A program made the translations under genes and the position numbers. From positions 1,054,001-1,118,000 of the forward strand of contig CAWHCN010000004.1 in NCBI GenBank assembly GCA_963827935.1: a stretch of 64,000 bases of DNA. Direction: 5' to 3'. The notes beneath the pieces are model-generated. The model was not told the DNA's origin and did not search any database. It saw only the letters and a list, made by a program, of their open reading frames with translations. This document shows positions 8,190-18,990 of this stretch, one piece after another (position 1 is the stretch's first letter; every line of letters starts with the position of its first letter). The stretch comes from DATFNV01 sp963827935 (lineage in GTDB: Bacteria > Planctomycetota > Planctomycetia > Gemmatales > Gemmataceae).

Positions 8190-9894
8190 GCCCCGTTCAC
8201 CTGCTCACTCGCCCGCCGTCGTTTTGCGACCAGAAACGGCCCGAGCGCCACCGCGTCCAGCTCGCTCTTCTTCAGCGTATCCAGCGCCACCTCCGGTGTG
8301 CCGACGATGGGCGAACCGTGCAAATTGAAGCTGGTATTCAGCAGTCCCCCCACCCCGGTGCGCTCCCGGAACGCCCGGATCACATCGCGGTAAGCCGGGT
8401 TCAGGTCGTTGACTAGCTGGGGGCGGATGGTCTGGTCGAAGGGGTGGGTGCCGGCCACCAGCGACTCGGCCCCCTCGGGCGTGGTGTCGAACGCCTCGAT
8501 CATGTAGAAGGCCCATGGGCTGGGCCGGCGGATGTAGCGCGGCGCGTCCTCCTCCAGGACCGACGCAGCGAAGGGCATCCAGAAATCGCGCTGTTTGATG
8601 GCGAAGTTGAGCTTGCGGATGACGCGCAGATCGCGGGGGTCGGCCAGGATGCTGCGGTTGCCCAGGCGCGCGGGCCGAGTTCTTCGCGGCCGTTGAAGCG
8701 GGCCACGATCTTGCCCGCGGCAAGCAGGTCCGCGACCTCGGCGGCGGGATCGGCCATGCGCCGGCAGGGCAGCCCGCTGGCGTGGGCGGCCGCTTCCATC
8801 TGTGCCTCCGTGAACTCCAGCCCCAGGTACATGTCGCGCGGCAGGTCGAGTGCCGGTTCGACCCCGCGTTCCCGGCACAGGTGGAGGTAGCCCAGGATGG
8901 CGGCACCGACCGGGGTGCCGCCGTCGTCGCTGGCCGGATAGACGTAGAGCGATTCCACCTCGGGCAGCTCGCGGATGAGCTTGTTGGCCTTGACGTTGAG
9001 GAAGGCCCCGCCGGCGGCGGTGACGCGGCGCAGGCCGGTGGCCGCGACCGCGTTCTTCACCCACTGGACCATCAACTCTTCGAAGGCGAGCTGGCAGGCC
9101 GCGGAGACGTTGTCGAACCGCTGACCGGCGAGGCGCCGCCCCCACCAGCGTTGTACGCCGGCGGCCATCCGGCCGGTGCGGTTGCGGAACCGCAGCCCTT
9201 CGACCTGGAAGGCCGACCGGAACACGTCGATGCAGGTCTCTGGCTGGCCATAGGGAGCCATGCCCATCACCTTGTACTCGTGCTCGTAGGGCTTCAGGCC
9301 CAGGTGGGCGGTGATGGCCGAGTACATGCAGGCGGCCGGGCTATGGAACTTCGGCGTGGTGGCCGTCGCCTCCAGCGCCACTCCGCGGCCCGCCCCGACG
9401 CTGGCGCACAGCCCATCGCCGGCACCGTCCAGAGTCAACACCGTAGCCGGCTCGGACCAGGGGCGATGGTAATAGGCCGTGGCCGCGTGGCACAGGTGAT
9501 GGTCGAACGGCAGCAGCGGCTTGTCGGCCAGGCCATGATCGGCGAGGCAGCGCAGCAGGTCGTGGCGTTTGCGCAACTTCGGCAGCAGCCAGCGGCCCAA
9601 TGCTGTGCCCCACTCGGTCCGGGCCAGCGACGACAGCGTGTTGAGGACGCTGTAGATCGGCTTGTGCCCGCGCGTCGGGACGGTGGTGCGGATGCGGCTG
9701 CTGAGCGTAACCAGATCGACCTGGCGCGGATCGATGCCGCCGCGCTGGAAGACGGCGGCGATGGACTCGGCCGGGATGCCCGCATGGTTCTTGGAGTTGA
9801 GCCGCCGTTCCTCGGAGCTGCACAGGACGACCCGGCCGTCGCGCAGCAGGCAGACGCCGGAATCGTGGCCGTCGTTGATGCCGAGAACGATCAT
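8186..9894 (-). CDS. NodU/CmcH-type carbamoyltransferase (one frameshift)
   Basis: The start MIVLGINDGHDSGVCLLRDG is typical of O-carbamoyltransferases with an N-terminal Kae1-like domain. Other family landmarks are FDHHLCHAATAYYHRPW, VLTLDGAGDG, YEHEYKVMGMAPYG and, in the C-terminal domain, LGNRSILADPRD and LLNTSFNLHGSPIV. Near 8680 one C appears to be missing, which moves the expected GPRALGNRSIL into another frame; restoring it gives about 570 residues, a normal length. The enzyme would carbamoylate a hydroxyl on the polysaccharide or a precursor using carbamoyl phosphate. It overlaps both neighbours by ATGA, showing translational coupling. Confidence 0.88.
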
Positions 9895-11075
9895 CGGGGG
9901 GTTCCTCGACAGCTCCGGACGCAGCGGAAGTATACCTCCGCAATCCGCCCGGCAATGGCCGGCCACGCCAGGTTCTCCTCCGCGTAGCGCCGGCCGCGAC
10001 AGCCCATCGCGTTCCGCCCCGCCCGGTCAGCGAGCAGCTCCTCCAGCGCCGCAGTCAGAGCGCCCACCTCCAGCGGCACCACGCGGCCGGCGTCGGCGGC
10101 CTTCACATGCTCGCACGACTGCACGGCATCGGAGACGACGACCGGCACGCCGCACGCCATCGCCTCGGCCACCACGATGCCGAAGTTCTCCGAGTGGCTT
10201 GGCAGCACGAACAGGTTGGCCCCGTCGAAGAGGTCCCAGCGCCTCGACGGCGTCACAGGACCGAGAAGTGCGACTCGCCCAGCTAGACCCAGCCGCTGCA
10301 CTTCATGGCGAACCTCCTCGGCGTGCCCCGGGGCGTGTTCGTCCGGTCCACCGGCGATGGCGAGGAAAGCGTCGCCCACTCGCGCCAGGGCAGGGAGGAG
10401 CAAATCGACGAGTCCTTTCTTGGGATGCAACCGGGACAGGAACAGGAGCAACGGTCGTCCGTCGGCCCCTGGGCCGCAGCGCCGGCGCAGCACCTCCGGA
10501 CGCGGTTCACGGCTCCACGCCGCCGCATCGACTCCCTGCGGGATGACCGCCGTCGCTCCCGGCAGCCCCAGACAACGTACCTCGTCGGCTTCCGCCTGGC
10601 TGGTGGCATGGAAGCAATGGACCCCGGTCAGGTTGCGCCGTTCGACCAGGTGCCAGTAGACGGCCTTCTGCCACGCCGAGCGTTGCCGCGAGTAATCCGA
10701 GAGCATGCCGCACGGCCGCAGGACCACCGGCCGGCCGGCGCGGCGTGCGGCCCGGCAGGCGGCCGCTACGGGATAGTTCCACACCGAATGGACGTGCAGC
10801 AAATCGTAGTCGGCCGCATGCTGCCGCAGCCACGCCCCCAGGCCGCGCGAGTACTTCCAGCGCTCGGACAGGCTTCGGCGGAAAAGATGGATCGGCACCG
10901 ACGTTGGCGCCAGCGCCTCCGCGGTCAGCCTGTGACCGGCCCCGTCAGCATCCGTCGTGGCCACCTCGACACGGATTCCGGGAATGCGGTTCAGCGCCTC
11001 GCACATGGGAATGATGGCGGTACTCGGCCCGCCGTAGCGGGGAGCGATGCCGGGGATGACGTGCAGGACGCGCAA
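9891..11075 (-). CDS. GT4-type glycosyltransferase
   Basis: A 394-residue GT-B fold enzyme. The N-terminal domain starts MRVLHVIPGIAPRYGGPS with the acceptor-side glycine loop. The C-terminal domain has the donor-binding region LLFLSRLHPKKGLVDLL and the E-x7-E-like motif SENFGIVVAEAMACGVPVV. It should retain stereochemistry and use a nucleotide sugar in the cytoplasm. Its stop overlaps the carbamoyltransferase start (ATGA), which supports a shared transcript. Confidence 0.9.
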   Translation of the reverse strand: MRVLHVIPGIAPRYGGPSTAIIPMCEALNRIPGIRVEVATTDADGAGHRLTAEALAPTSVPIHLFRRSLSERWKYSRGLGAWLRQHAADYDLLHVHSVWNYPVAAACRAARRAGRPVVLRPCGMLSDYSRQRSAWQKAVYWHLVERRNLTGVHCFHATSQAEADEVRCLGLPGATAVIPQGVDAAAWSREPRPEVLRRRCGPGADGRPLLLFLSRLHPKKGLVDLLLPALARVGDAFLAIAGGPDEHAPGHAEEVRHEVQRLGLAGRVALLGPVTPSRRWDLFDGANLFVLPSHSENFGIVVAEAMACGVPVVVSDAVQSCEHVKAADAGRVVPLEVGALTAALEELLADRAGRNAMGCRGRRYAEENLAWPAIAGRIAEVYFRCVRSCRGTPR

Positions 11076-11096
11076 TGTGCGAGGCCCTCGGCTCTT

Positions 11097-11917
11097 TCAT
11101 GGTGACTTTGACGACTGACCGTTGGGTTTGAGCCTTCGGGCGAGTGCGTCCAGGGCTTCAGGGGAAAGGGCCTGGACCATCTCATCCAGAGACAACCCCT
11201 TGAGGCGTTCCTTCGCGGAAAGCCCCTTAAGTCGTTCCTCCGCGGGCAAGCTGGCCAGAGCTCGTCGATGCTCTGGCGGACAAAGTCCTTGAGTTTATCG
11301 GGCATGTCGGGCTCCTCGCTGTAAGCCTTGAACAGCTCGTACAAGAGGGTGCTGGTGTCCCGGGAGTGCGGCCGGTAGTGCTCACGCCCGTAGCGGAGGA
11401 ACTCCTCGCGGGCACTGAACAGGTGGAGCATGGCATTCTGCTCCGCCAGCGGCAACTGGTGTACCACGATCAGGCGAATCCGCAAGCCCAGCCCTTGTAC
11501 CTCGTAAACGCCGTCCCGCACCGGCGTCAGCACGACGCGCTGCGCCAGGTTCTGCGGGTAGCGAACGCACACCGCGAACAGCCGGAAGTCGTCCTCCGGG
11601 AGCAGGTCTTGTAGCGATGGACTCGCCTGCTTCCGGTAGTTGACGAAGTGACCCACCAACTCCCACAAGGTCCAGGCGTCGAGGGCCTCCTGGTGCGACT
11701 TGAAGGTTAACAAGTTATGCGCCGCCAGGTCCTCGAAGCCATCCGGTAGCCGCCGCGGGAGCGGTCCCGGGCCCTTGCGGATGAGGATGACGTCGATGAA
11801 CTGTTGCTTCACCGACAGGTCCAACTCTGTCTCCACGCCGATGGGCGTGTCCTGGAGGAAGTCGATCCAGGACAATCCGAACAGACGGTGCAGTGGTCGG
11901 GCTTCGCTCATCCCCAC
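11097..11917 (-). CDS. Rpn/PD-(D/E)XK-like hypothetical protein (one frameshift)
   Basis: A conserved-looking protein with SWIDFLQDTPIGVETELDLS, then FIDVILIRKGPG, resembling the nuclease-like core of Rpn-family proteins, though I cannot confirm the catalytic residues. After ELL at about 11255 one base is missing; the corrected frame gives ASLPAEERLKGLSAKERL, then KGLSLDEMVQALSPEALDAL, ending at the TGA 11097. These short ERLKGLS repeats are common at the C-terminus of such proteins in planctomycetes. The more likely start is the ATG at 11911. It sits between polysaccharide genes on the same strand but has no obvious part in the pathway. Confidence 0.65.
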
Positions 11918-11993
11918 CCCAGGGCGTATTGCGGTTAGGCACTTCTATTCTAGCAAGCCCCGTTGATCCTGGGCGGCCCGTCTACCACCCGCC

Positions 11994-13898
11994 TCACGCC
12001 TTCGCCCCCGTCTGCACCAGGTAATGGCCAGCGACGCACAGGGTGAACGCTCGAGTCCACAACGGGCTCTCCGGCTTGCGCAGGAAGGCGGACCAGACGG
12101 CCTGCACCGCCTCCGGACGCAGCATCCCCAGGTCCTTCCACGCCGCCAGCGACCGTTCGCACCAATTCCGAAGCGGTCCCACCATCCAGCGACTGATCGG
12201 CAGCGTGAAGCCGCGCTTTGCCTGCCGCAGCAGCTCCGGCCGCAGGAGGGGAGTGAACGCCTGCCGCAACAGATGCTTGCCCGGCGCCCCCGGCGGCAAA
12301 CGCACCGAGCCGGGCAGGGCGTGGACCAGGTCGAGCAGGCGCCGGTCCAGGAAAGGGACGCGGATCTCCAGGCCGTGGGCCATACCGTTGGCGTCCGCAT
12401 CGCGCAGCAGCATGTTCCCCTGGTAGAACTGCGACTCCAGCCGCGAGATGGCCGCAATCGGGTCGGCGTCGTCCGCATCGACGCCGTCGAGCGCTTCCGG
12501 CGGCAGAAAATCGGGGGTCAGGCCCAGCGGGGCGGCTGCTACGCCCAGGGCTGCCAGCTGGCCGTCCGACAAGACCCGACGGCGCTGCAGGGCGATGGAA
12601 AGCAGGCTGCCGTTGCTGCCGAACATGTCGCCCAGCTTGTGGCGATACGCCGTGGAGCGGCCGACCCCCGCCAGGCCGGCCAACCCGCGCCGCAGGGGTG
12701 TCGGCACGCGCTTCATCGCACTCATCATCCGGCAGATGCGGGGGACGTTGCGGAAGCTGGGGTAGCCGCCGAACAGCTCATCCCCGCCCTGGCCCGACAG
12801 CGCCACCTTGATGCCGAACTGGCGCACCGTCCGGGAGATGACGAAGACGTTTAGCCCGTCCATGGACGGCTGGTCGAGGACTTCGAGCCATTCGCGGGCA
12901 GCCGTCTCGATCTCGTTGTGAGAAAGCGTAATCGCGACGTGCGTCAGCCCCAATCCCCGCGCCGTTTCCGCCGCCAGGTGCTCCTCACTGAGGTCGGGGT
13001 GCTCGGCAAAGCCGACCGTGAAGCTGTGCAAATCGCGGGCGTGGCGAGCCGCCGCGCCGGCCACCACGCTGCTGTCCAACCCGGACGAGAGAAACACCCC
13101 CACCGGAACGTCACTGACCAGGTGATCGCGAACCGCGCTGTCAAACGTGGCGGCGATGCGCTCGACGGCCTCCGTCTCGCTCAGTTGCAGGTTCGGCCGG
13201 GGGTAGCGCCAGAATCGCTTGGGCGGCCCCATCGTCCAGCCGCCGTCGGCGTCGGCCGTGATCTCCAGCGACGAGCCGGGCGGCAAAGACCAGATATCGC
13301 GGAACAGGGTGCAGGGGTGCTGCACCGCCCCATAAGCGAGCAGGCCGGCCACCCCGCGCGGATCGACCCGAGGCGGGACCAAGCCGGACGCCAGCAGGGC
13401 GCGGACCTCGCTGGCGAAAAGCAGCGTATCGCCGCTGCGGGCCAGGTACAGCGGTTTGATGCCGGCCGGGTCCCGCGCCAGGATCAGGCAACGCCCGGCC
13501 ACGTCGAGGAAGGCGAACGCAAACATCCCCTCGACGCGCGACAGGCAGGACGGACCCCAGCGCGACAGCGCGTGAAGGAGCACTTCCGTATCGCTGTGCC
13601 CGTGGAAGGTGTCGCCCGCCTCTTCCAACTCGCGGCGGAGCAGGGCGAAGTTGTAGATTTCGCCGTTGTAGACGAGCTTGTCGCCCGTCCGCGGGTGGCA
13701 CATCGGCTGGTGGCCGGCGGCCGACAGGTCGAGGATGGACAGGCGCGTGTGGCCCAGGCCGAGGAACGCATTGCCGAAGGGGAGGACCGTGATGCCGGTA
13801 TCGTCGGGTCCACGGTGACGCTGGGCCTCGGTGGCCTTCCCGATTCCATCGACAGTCGTGTCGCGATCCAGGCCGATCGACCCGGCGATGCCACACAT
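11994..13898 (-). CDS. asnB: Asparagine synthetase-type glutamine amidotransferase
   Basis: A 634-residue class II amidotransferase. The start at 13898 (MCGIAGSIGLDRD) places the nucleophile Cys at position 2. RHRGPDDTG, YNGEIYNF and HSDTEVLLH follow in the glutaminase domain. The synthetase domain has the PP-loop FLSSGLDSSVVAG and the downstream SGQGGDELFGGYP. Such paralogues in polysaccharide loci usually amidate sugar acids or related groups rather than making free asparagine; that is inference from context. The same frame is open upstream into the preceding glycosyltransferase, giving an apparent fusion, but the canonical MCG start argues for a separate protein. Confidence 0.9.
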   Translation of the reverse strand: MCGIAGSIGLDRDTTVDGIGKATEAQRHRGPDDTGITVLPFGNAFLGLGHTRLSILDLSAAGHQPMCHPRTGDKLVYNGEIYNFALLRRELEEAGDTFHGHSDTEVLLHALSRWGPSCLSRVEGMFAFAFLDVAGRCLILARDPAGIKPLYLARSGDTLLFASEVRALLASGLVPPRVDPRGVAGLLAYGAVQHPCTLFRDIWSLPPGSSLEITADADGGWTMGPPKRFWRYPRPNLQLSETEAVERIAATFDSAVRDHLVSDVPVGVFLSSGLDSSVVAGAAARHARDLHSFTVGFAEHPDLSEEHLAAETARGLGLTHVAITLSHNEIETAAREWLEVLDQPSMDGLNVFVISRTVRQFGIKVALSGQGGDELFGGYPSFRNVPRICRMMSAMKRVPTPLRRGLAGLAGVGRSTAYRHKLGDMFGSNGSLLSIALQRRRVLSDGQLAALGVAAAPLGLTPDFLPPEALDGVDADDADPIAAISRLESQFYQGNMLLRDADANGMAHGLEIRVPFLDRRLLDLVHALPGSVRLPPGAPGKHLLRQAFTPLLRPELLRQAKRGFTLPISRWMVGPLRNWCERSLAAWKDLGMLRPEAVQAVWSAFLRKPESPLWTRAFTLCVAGHYLVQTGAKA

Positions 13899-14995
13899 CA
13901 GGCAGGTTCTCTCGCGCGGGGCAGGGCCGCCGAGCATGGCGATGACCTCGGCGCTGAAGCGGTCGCGGAATTGCTCGTAAGTAAAGTGCTCGAGGAACCG
14001 CGCGCGGCCCGCGGCGCCGTAAGCAGGGGCGTTTGGTCCACTGACGTCCAGCAAGGCGGCAAGCAATTTTTCGGTGTTCGTTGGGTCCACGGTTCGACCA
14101 GTCACACCGTCGATAATCACCTCGGCCGCACCATCGCTCGATCCACCGAGGACCGGTTTGCCCAGGCGCATGGCTTCCAGGTACACAAGCCCGAAACCCT
14201 CCCGGCGGGAGGGCATGCAGAAGCACATACAGTGCCGCAGGTATCGATCGCGGACCGCATCGTCCACACGGCCCAGGAAGTGGGTATTCGCGCCAACCTG
14301 GCTCGCCTGGGCCTCCAGCCGGGGGCGATCCGGACCGTCCCCGATGAGCACAAGTTTCAGACCCGGCCTTTCATTCTCCAGCCGCGGCCAAATCTGGATC
14401 ATTCTCATCGAAGCCTTTATAGCGCCTCCGCACCAACCATGCGGCCGATTGTCAGGGCATACGGATGCTTCTCACCAGAGGCCTCTACCGTGCTGGGGCA
14501 TGCGAAACTTGGAGGAACGCCCAGGTAGCAGATACTGTGGCGCAGGTCCTTCATCCAAGCATTCTCTTCCACAGCCCGCTGACGCGTGTGCTCGGAGATC
14601 GACACTAGCCGGTTGACCCGTTGAAGACCCCAGCGTACCGTCCAGGGCAACGGGCGCCAGGCGTCAATCCCATACAGCATCACAAGTGTCGGGAGGTGTC
14701 GAAGGCACAGCGGGAGCAGGCGCGCCAGATTCACGTGCATGAGAAGCAGTGCATCGCAATCCTTGCGGTTCACGAGTTGCAGCAACTTTATTCCCAACTT
14801 GATCCGGCTGCCGTCGGCCCCGTAACACGGTGGGCCGACTGCCGCGTTCAGCGATTCTGTCGTGTCCGTCCGGGTGATGACGTGGACCGTCGCGGTGGAG
14901 CCGAAGGCCTCGCGAAGCGCCTGGACCGCGAGCCGATTGCAGTACTGGATGCCGCCATAGCCGAGGAGATCAGGTGTAGCGAAAACGATTTTCAT
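13898..14995 (-). CDS. GT4-type glycosyltransferase (frameshifted)
   Basis: The N-terminal half starts MKIVFATPDLLGYGGIQYCN (ATG at 14995) and runs to YALTIGRMVGAEAL, where a TAA appears. The C-terminal half follows within 15 bases in another frame (MIQIWPRLENERPGLKLVLI) and contains the donor-site region SRREGFGLVYLEAMRLGKPV. Two small indels at 14410-14425 would rejoin the halves as ALKGFDEMIQIW. The downstream end probably was a TGA overlapping the ATG of the amidotransferase gene (CTGATG); a further indel now makes the frames continuous. Full length would be about 365 residues. It begins 13 bases after the acyltransferase stop. Confidence 0.8.
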
Positions 14996-15008
14996 TGAGC
15001 GGGCGACT

Positions 15009-16267
15009 TCATTGTTGGTTGGCAGCGGGGGAGCACGCACCTGCACCGTCGCCCGGGGCGGACAGGCCTGCAGCATCGGGCACTCTCTCTCCCTTCCGCC
15101 AGCCGGCACACTCAGGTGGTACATTGGCGGGTGCGGCCATGCACCGTAAGAGCTTGCCTCGAATGCGGTCGGTCTGTGCTTCGGTCACTCGCGAAATGAT
15201 CCACGCGTAGGCGAAAACACCACCGCAAATGGCGCCGAACAGGAGAAGCTGAAAGCCATTCGGTTGCCAGCGGTGCGCAGGCCCCAAGGCGACGTATAAG
15301 AAGGCGAGTAAAGGGAGATGTGCGAGGTAGAGGGTATAGGACATGTTGGCGAAAAACGCCGAGACCGAGGAGTAGAGTCCCCCCCTTTTTCCCCCTGCGT
15401 GTGCAACACGCAGTACATGAGAATCGTGAACGCCACAGCGACAAGGTAGTCGGCCAAGAGAGGGACAGGGAGCAGGTGCAGGTAGGAGACGGCCAGGCTG
15501 GCCCCGACCCCGACGACGCCGGCAGCGCCGCACAGTGCTGCGAGGACCCGCCTACCCAAGACCCGGAGCCGAGGGGCCACGACCAGGATCACTCCCAGTA
15601 GCCAGATCGGGAAATGGGCCATCAGAGGCCAGGTGAACAGGACCATCACGGCCGCGAGGCCCAGAAGGGCGAGCCGCACCAGAACAGAATAGCCCCCTCG
15701 CAGTACCAGCCAGACGACCGGGAAGAGGGCGTAGTACCAGAATTCGTTGGCCAGGCTCCACAGTGGCCCGTTTGACCCTAAGGGGGGCACGGCGAGCGTT
15801 TCGAGGAAGAGACAGTTACCAAGGAAGACTGCCGGGCTCAGCTTGTCAGCAACGGCGGCGACACAGTTTTGCCCCCCCCCGCCGCTGTAAATCGAGTGCT
15901 CGCCAGCGAGTGCCATGCCGGCGCGATCCCAGCAGACGGTGAGCAGGAGCGCCGGCACGAGGACCATGTACAGCCGGGTACACCTGGTGACCGAGTACTT
16001 CGCCCAGGACCAGCGACCGGCGGGCACGTCCCGGATGACGCTACCGGAGATGAAGAACCCGCTCATCACGAAGAAGACCATGACCCAGGAGTGCCCGAGC
16101 CCGGTCGCGAAGTAAAAGCCTTTGAGGGCGAGGCCAGTCCCGGTAAGGTCACGATAGTCAACGAAGAATAGGTTCCGGGCATGTCCCAGAAATACGCCGA
16201 TGGCGGCCAGGCCGCGGATCATGTCCAGGTGGGCCGAGGCTCGCCCCCCCCTGTCTGCAACGAGCAT
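15009..16267 (-). CDS. Acyltransferase family 3 membrane protein (one frameshift)
   Basis: A polytopic protein beginning MLVADRGGRASAHLDMIRG. LAAIGVFLGHARNLFF contains the conserved His of the acyltransferase-3 family. About ten membrane segments follow, including SWVMVFFVMSGFFISGSVI and GPLWSLANEFWYYALFPVV. In a run of seven G near 15385 the frame shifts by one; the corrected sequence continues GLYSSVSAFFANMSYTLYLA, then HLPLLAFLYVAL, to the stop at 15009. Such enzymes O-acetylate or O-acylate sugars of surface polysaccharides at the membrane. It lies inside the operon between two glycosyltransferases. Confidence 0.85.
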
Positions 16268-16335
16268 GGCGGCTCTCCTTCCTCGCGTCTTCGTACCGCC
16301 CCTGGCCGAAAACTCCGGAGTCTGGCGACGATAGG

Positions 16336-17596
16336 TCAGCTCGCCTGGGCAGCCGTAAGGCGGGATTTCACCAGGTCCAGGAATGCCGCGCGGTACTGCG
16401 ACCATCCCCAGGATTGCGCGAAGGCGTACGCCGCCCGGCTCATCTCCGCCGCCTCGCGGGGGTGGCTCAGCATCCAGTCGAGATGGGTCGCCAGTTGGTC
16501 GTCGTCCCCGTGCCGGTAGATTAGCCCCTGCACCCCGTGTTGAATGAACCCCGGGGCCCCGCTACGGTCGCTGGCAATGACCGGCGTGCCGCTCGAAAGG
16601 GACTCGTTGAGCACCAATCCTAACCCGTCGCAAGCCGACGGGAAGACGAATACACGTGCCGAGCTGTAATGATCCCACAACTCACTTCGGGGTAAATGAG
16701 GGATGTGCTTAAAGGTCCCCTTGTACTGCGCTAGAAAGGCAGGCGTGAGCATCGACTTGCCGACCAGCAAAAGATCGTGACTCCGGTAGGCTCCCAGACG
16801 CTTCCACACGTCCAGCAGGTGAGGAGTTCCCTTACGTAGACTTAAGTGACCGACGCAAAGAACCACGGGTTTGCGCTCTGACCAAGTGCGATACGATCTA
16901 CCAGCCTCACACCCAAAGGGGATCACGGTAACCTTGGTGGGGAGGATTCCTGCCGCGAGCAACCCATCCCTTACGAAACGGGCGGGGACTACCACATGGT
17001 CCGCACTTGCCAGCTCGGAATCTTTGCGCTCGGTTCGCCGCCCGCCACATTCCGCCTTCAGCGGGGGCGCGGAGGACGCATCCGGGTAGCGGGCCTCCTC
17101 GTCGTGGAGGATCTGCTTCATCACCCCGTGGTGCGGTATCGGGAGGTCATAAAGTGTAGAGGCTCCGATGCGATGCGCCGCCCGGAAGGTGGCGAGACAA
17201 CCATCTTCACGGCCGATGACCAATCGGTCTGCTGGTTGCAGGTGGCATGCCGCTGCGCGGTCGATGGCACTGATGAACCGGTCGGAACCGGAAGGCCCCG
17301 GGCGCCGTAGCCGAAGCCGCATGGCCAGGTGATATGCAAGTTCTGGCCACGGCCGCGCATGGAATCGGGACGACGGCAGTTCCTCGCCCAGCCGTCGAGC
17401 CTCGGTACGCGAATACAGTCTCACACCTCAGCGCCTGTTCCATCCACCGGAGGCCGGCAGCCACGCCACTATTGTCGTGGTAGGCGGCGGAACCGACAAC
17501 CGCGCGAAGCAGGCCCGCTTCTGCGAGCGCTCTTAAGTAATGGCGTACATCCTGGGCGAGGACTGGCGCCACACACACTGCGGAAGGAGTCATCAT
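16336..17596 (-). CDS. GT4-type glycosyltransferase (one frameshift)
   Basis: The proposed start is the ATGATG at 17591-17596 (MMTPSAVCVAPVLAQDVRHY), overlapping the stop of the Wzy-like gene. Near 17424 the frame changes to VRLYSRTEARRLGEEL and stays open to 16336. The C-terminal domain is GT4-like: VVLCVGHLSLRKGTPHLLD and FPSACDGLGLVLNESLSSG with the conserved acidic pair of the donor site. Full length is about 420 residues after correcting one indel. It would act in the cytoplasm on a lipid-linked glycan. Confidence 0.8.
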
Positions 17597-18972
17597 CCAG
17601 CAGAGCCTCCACGACTGGATCGGGGAGTACGGGCTTGCGCGTCCACTTCCGCGAGGGCAAAAGCGGCAATCACCCAGGCGAAGGTAGCGAGCACGTGGTC
17701 GTAGCAGGTGCTCAAGGCCAGGATAACACAGAGCCCAGAACGAGGTGACCCAAACCGGCGACGCGCGCGCTCCCTCCGCTCCTAACGTCCGTTGGCTCGA
17801 GCGGAGCAGAGTGAGCAAAAGGGATAGGCGAATGAACACTACGCCGAGCAAGCCCAAAAACCCGATCTCAACGACAATCCGTGCCGTTTCCCACTCAATC
17901 TGGATAATTTCTGCCTCTCCGGCGCAACAGCTCGTTGCCCGGCCTGAGTCTGGCCCAATCCTATCCCGAGCGGGGTCTCATTGATTGCGGTCGGGACTTG
18001 TCCGAGAAACTGCACCAGCCGTTCGCTGAAACTGTCTGACTGCTGGTGGCGGCTGTACAAGGCCTGGAACATGTTTTGCTCTTGGCCCTGAACACTATGG
18101 CTAGAATCGTTGGTAATTTCCCGGATGAGGACGAGAGCGCCGAAAACCACTAACCCAAGCAAGAGGTAACGCCGCACCTGTCTCGGCGCGGTCAGGCCGC
18201 ACATGCCAAGGATAACAGCCGCTCCTATCACCCCCGTACGAGAGAGCCCACTAGCCGCGGCAAACAGCGCGGCAAATCCGTAGACATAACCCCAGGGCCG
18301 GAAAGGGTGTCGAAGGATAAGGACCGCCCCGGCCCAACTGCCCACAATGCCTAAATCAGCAATACCGGTAATAAACGAAAAGGTCCCAGAGGCACGTACG
18401 CGGGTCCCCTCAAGGGCAACAGTCGCCTGGATACTGGATTGTACCTGACGATTCAGAAAATGGCTGTCCGGCAAGATGGATTGCAGTCCACCCAACATGG
18501 CGTTACCTACGGCAAGCAACCCGATCAGGTGACAGATTAGCGGCAGGTCGCCTCGTCCGCGAAGCGTTGGGGTGATCAGTACGGCGGCCCAGGGCAACAG
18601 AATCAAAGCTCTAGTCGTCAACACGCCGCCGATAAGCGTCGCCCCTGTCAAGCTAAGTAGACTGCCGACACCAATGAGGATCGTCCCTAGTACGAGAGAC
18701 CGGCGGAACGACAGAACCCATTCAGACACGGAACCTGTCCCAAGGGACCAAAGTACCGCCAGCCCGAGCGGTACGTCCTTGGCAAAGTAGCACAGGGCCT
18801 GACCGACCAGGCTGCTGTCAGGAAAAAGCCATTTCCGGGCAGCACCTTCCAACGCGCAAAAAACGATGGAGGTTGCGATGCACCAGCCCGAAAATGAGAT
18901 GGCCCTTGGGGGGCACTGCATCGAACGGATACCATTCGGAAATGGCGAAAACTCTGGCGGTTCAGTCACCAT
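17593..18972 (-). CDS. Wzy-like O-antigen polymerase (frameshifted)
   Basis: A polytopic membrane protein of about 460 residues with no soluble domain. Recognisable segments include AARKWLFPDSSL near the N-terminus (typical of EpsO/Wzy-like proteins of exosortase-type loci), about ten hydrophobic helices, and SERLVQFLGQVPTAINETP before GIGLGQTQAG, a short periplasmic signature. Near 17930 the frame shifts, and the continuation EIIQIEWETARIVVEIGFLG is membrane-like; a second shift near 17690 leads to FAWVIAAFALAEVD and a stop at 17593 overlapping the next ATG. It should polymerise repeat units in the periplasm. Confidence 0.72.
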
Positions 18973-18990
18973 TGTCCAACCTGAATTGTA

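Noticed and set aside
12918..14528. Long plus-strand open frame (536 codons)
   Set aside because: Antisense to the asparagine synthetase and a GT4, which have clear catalytic motifs; no protein-like features of its own.
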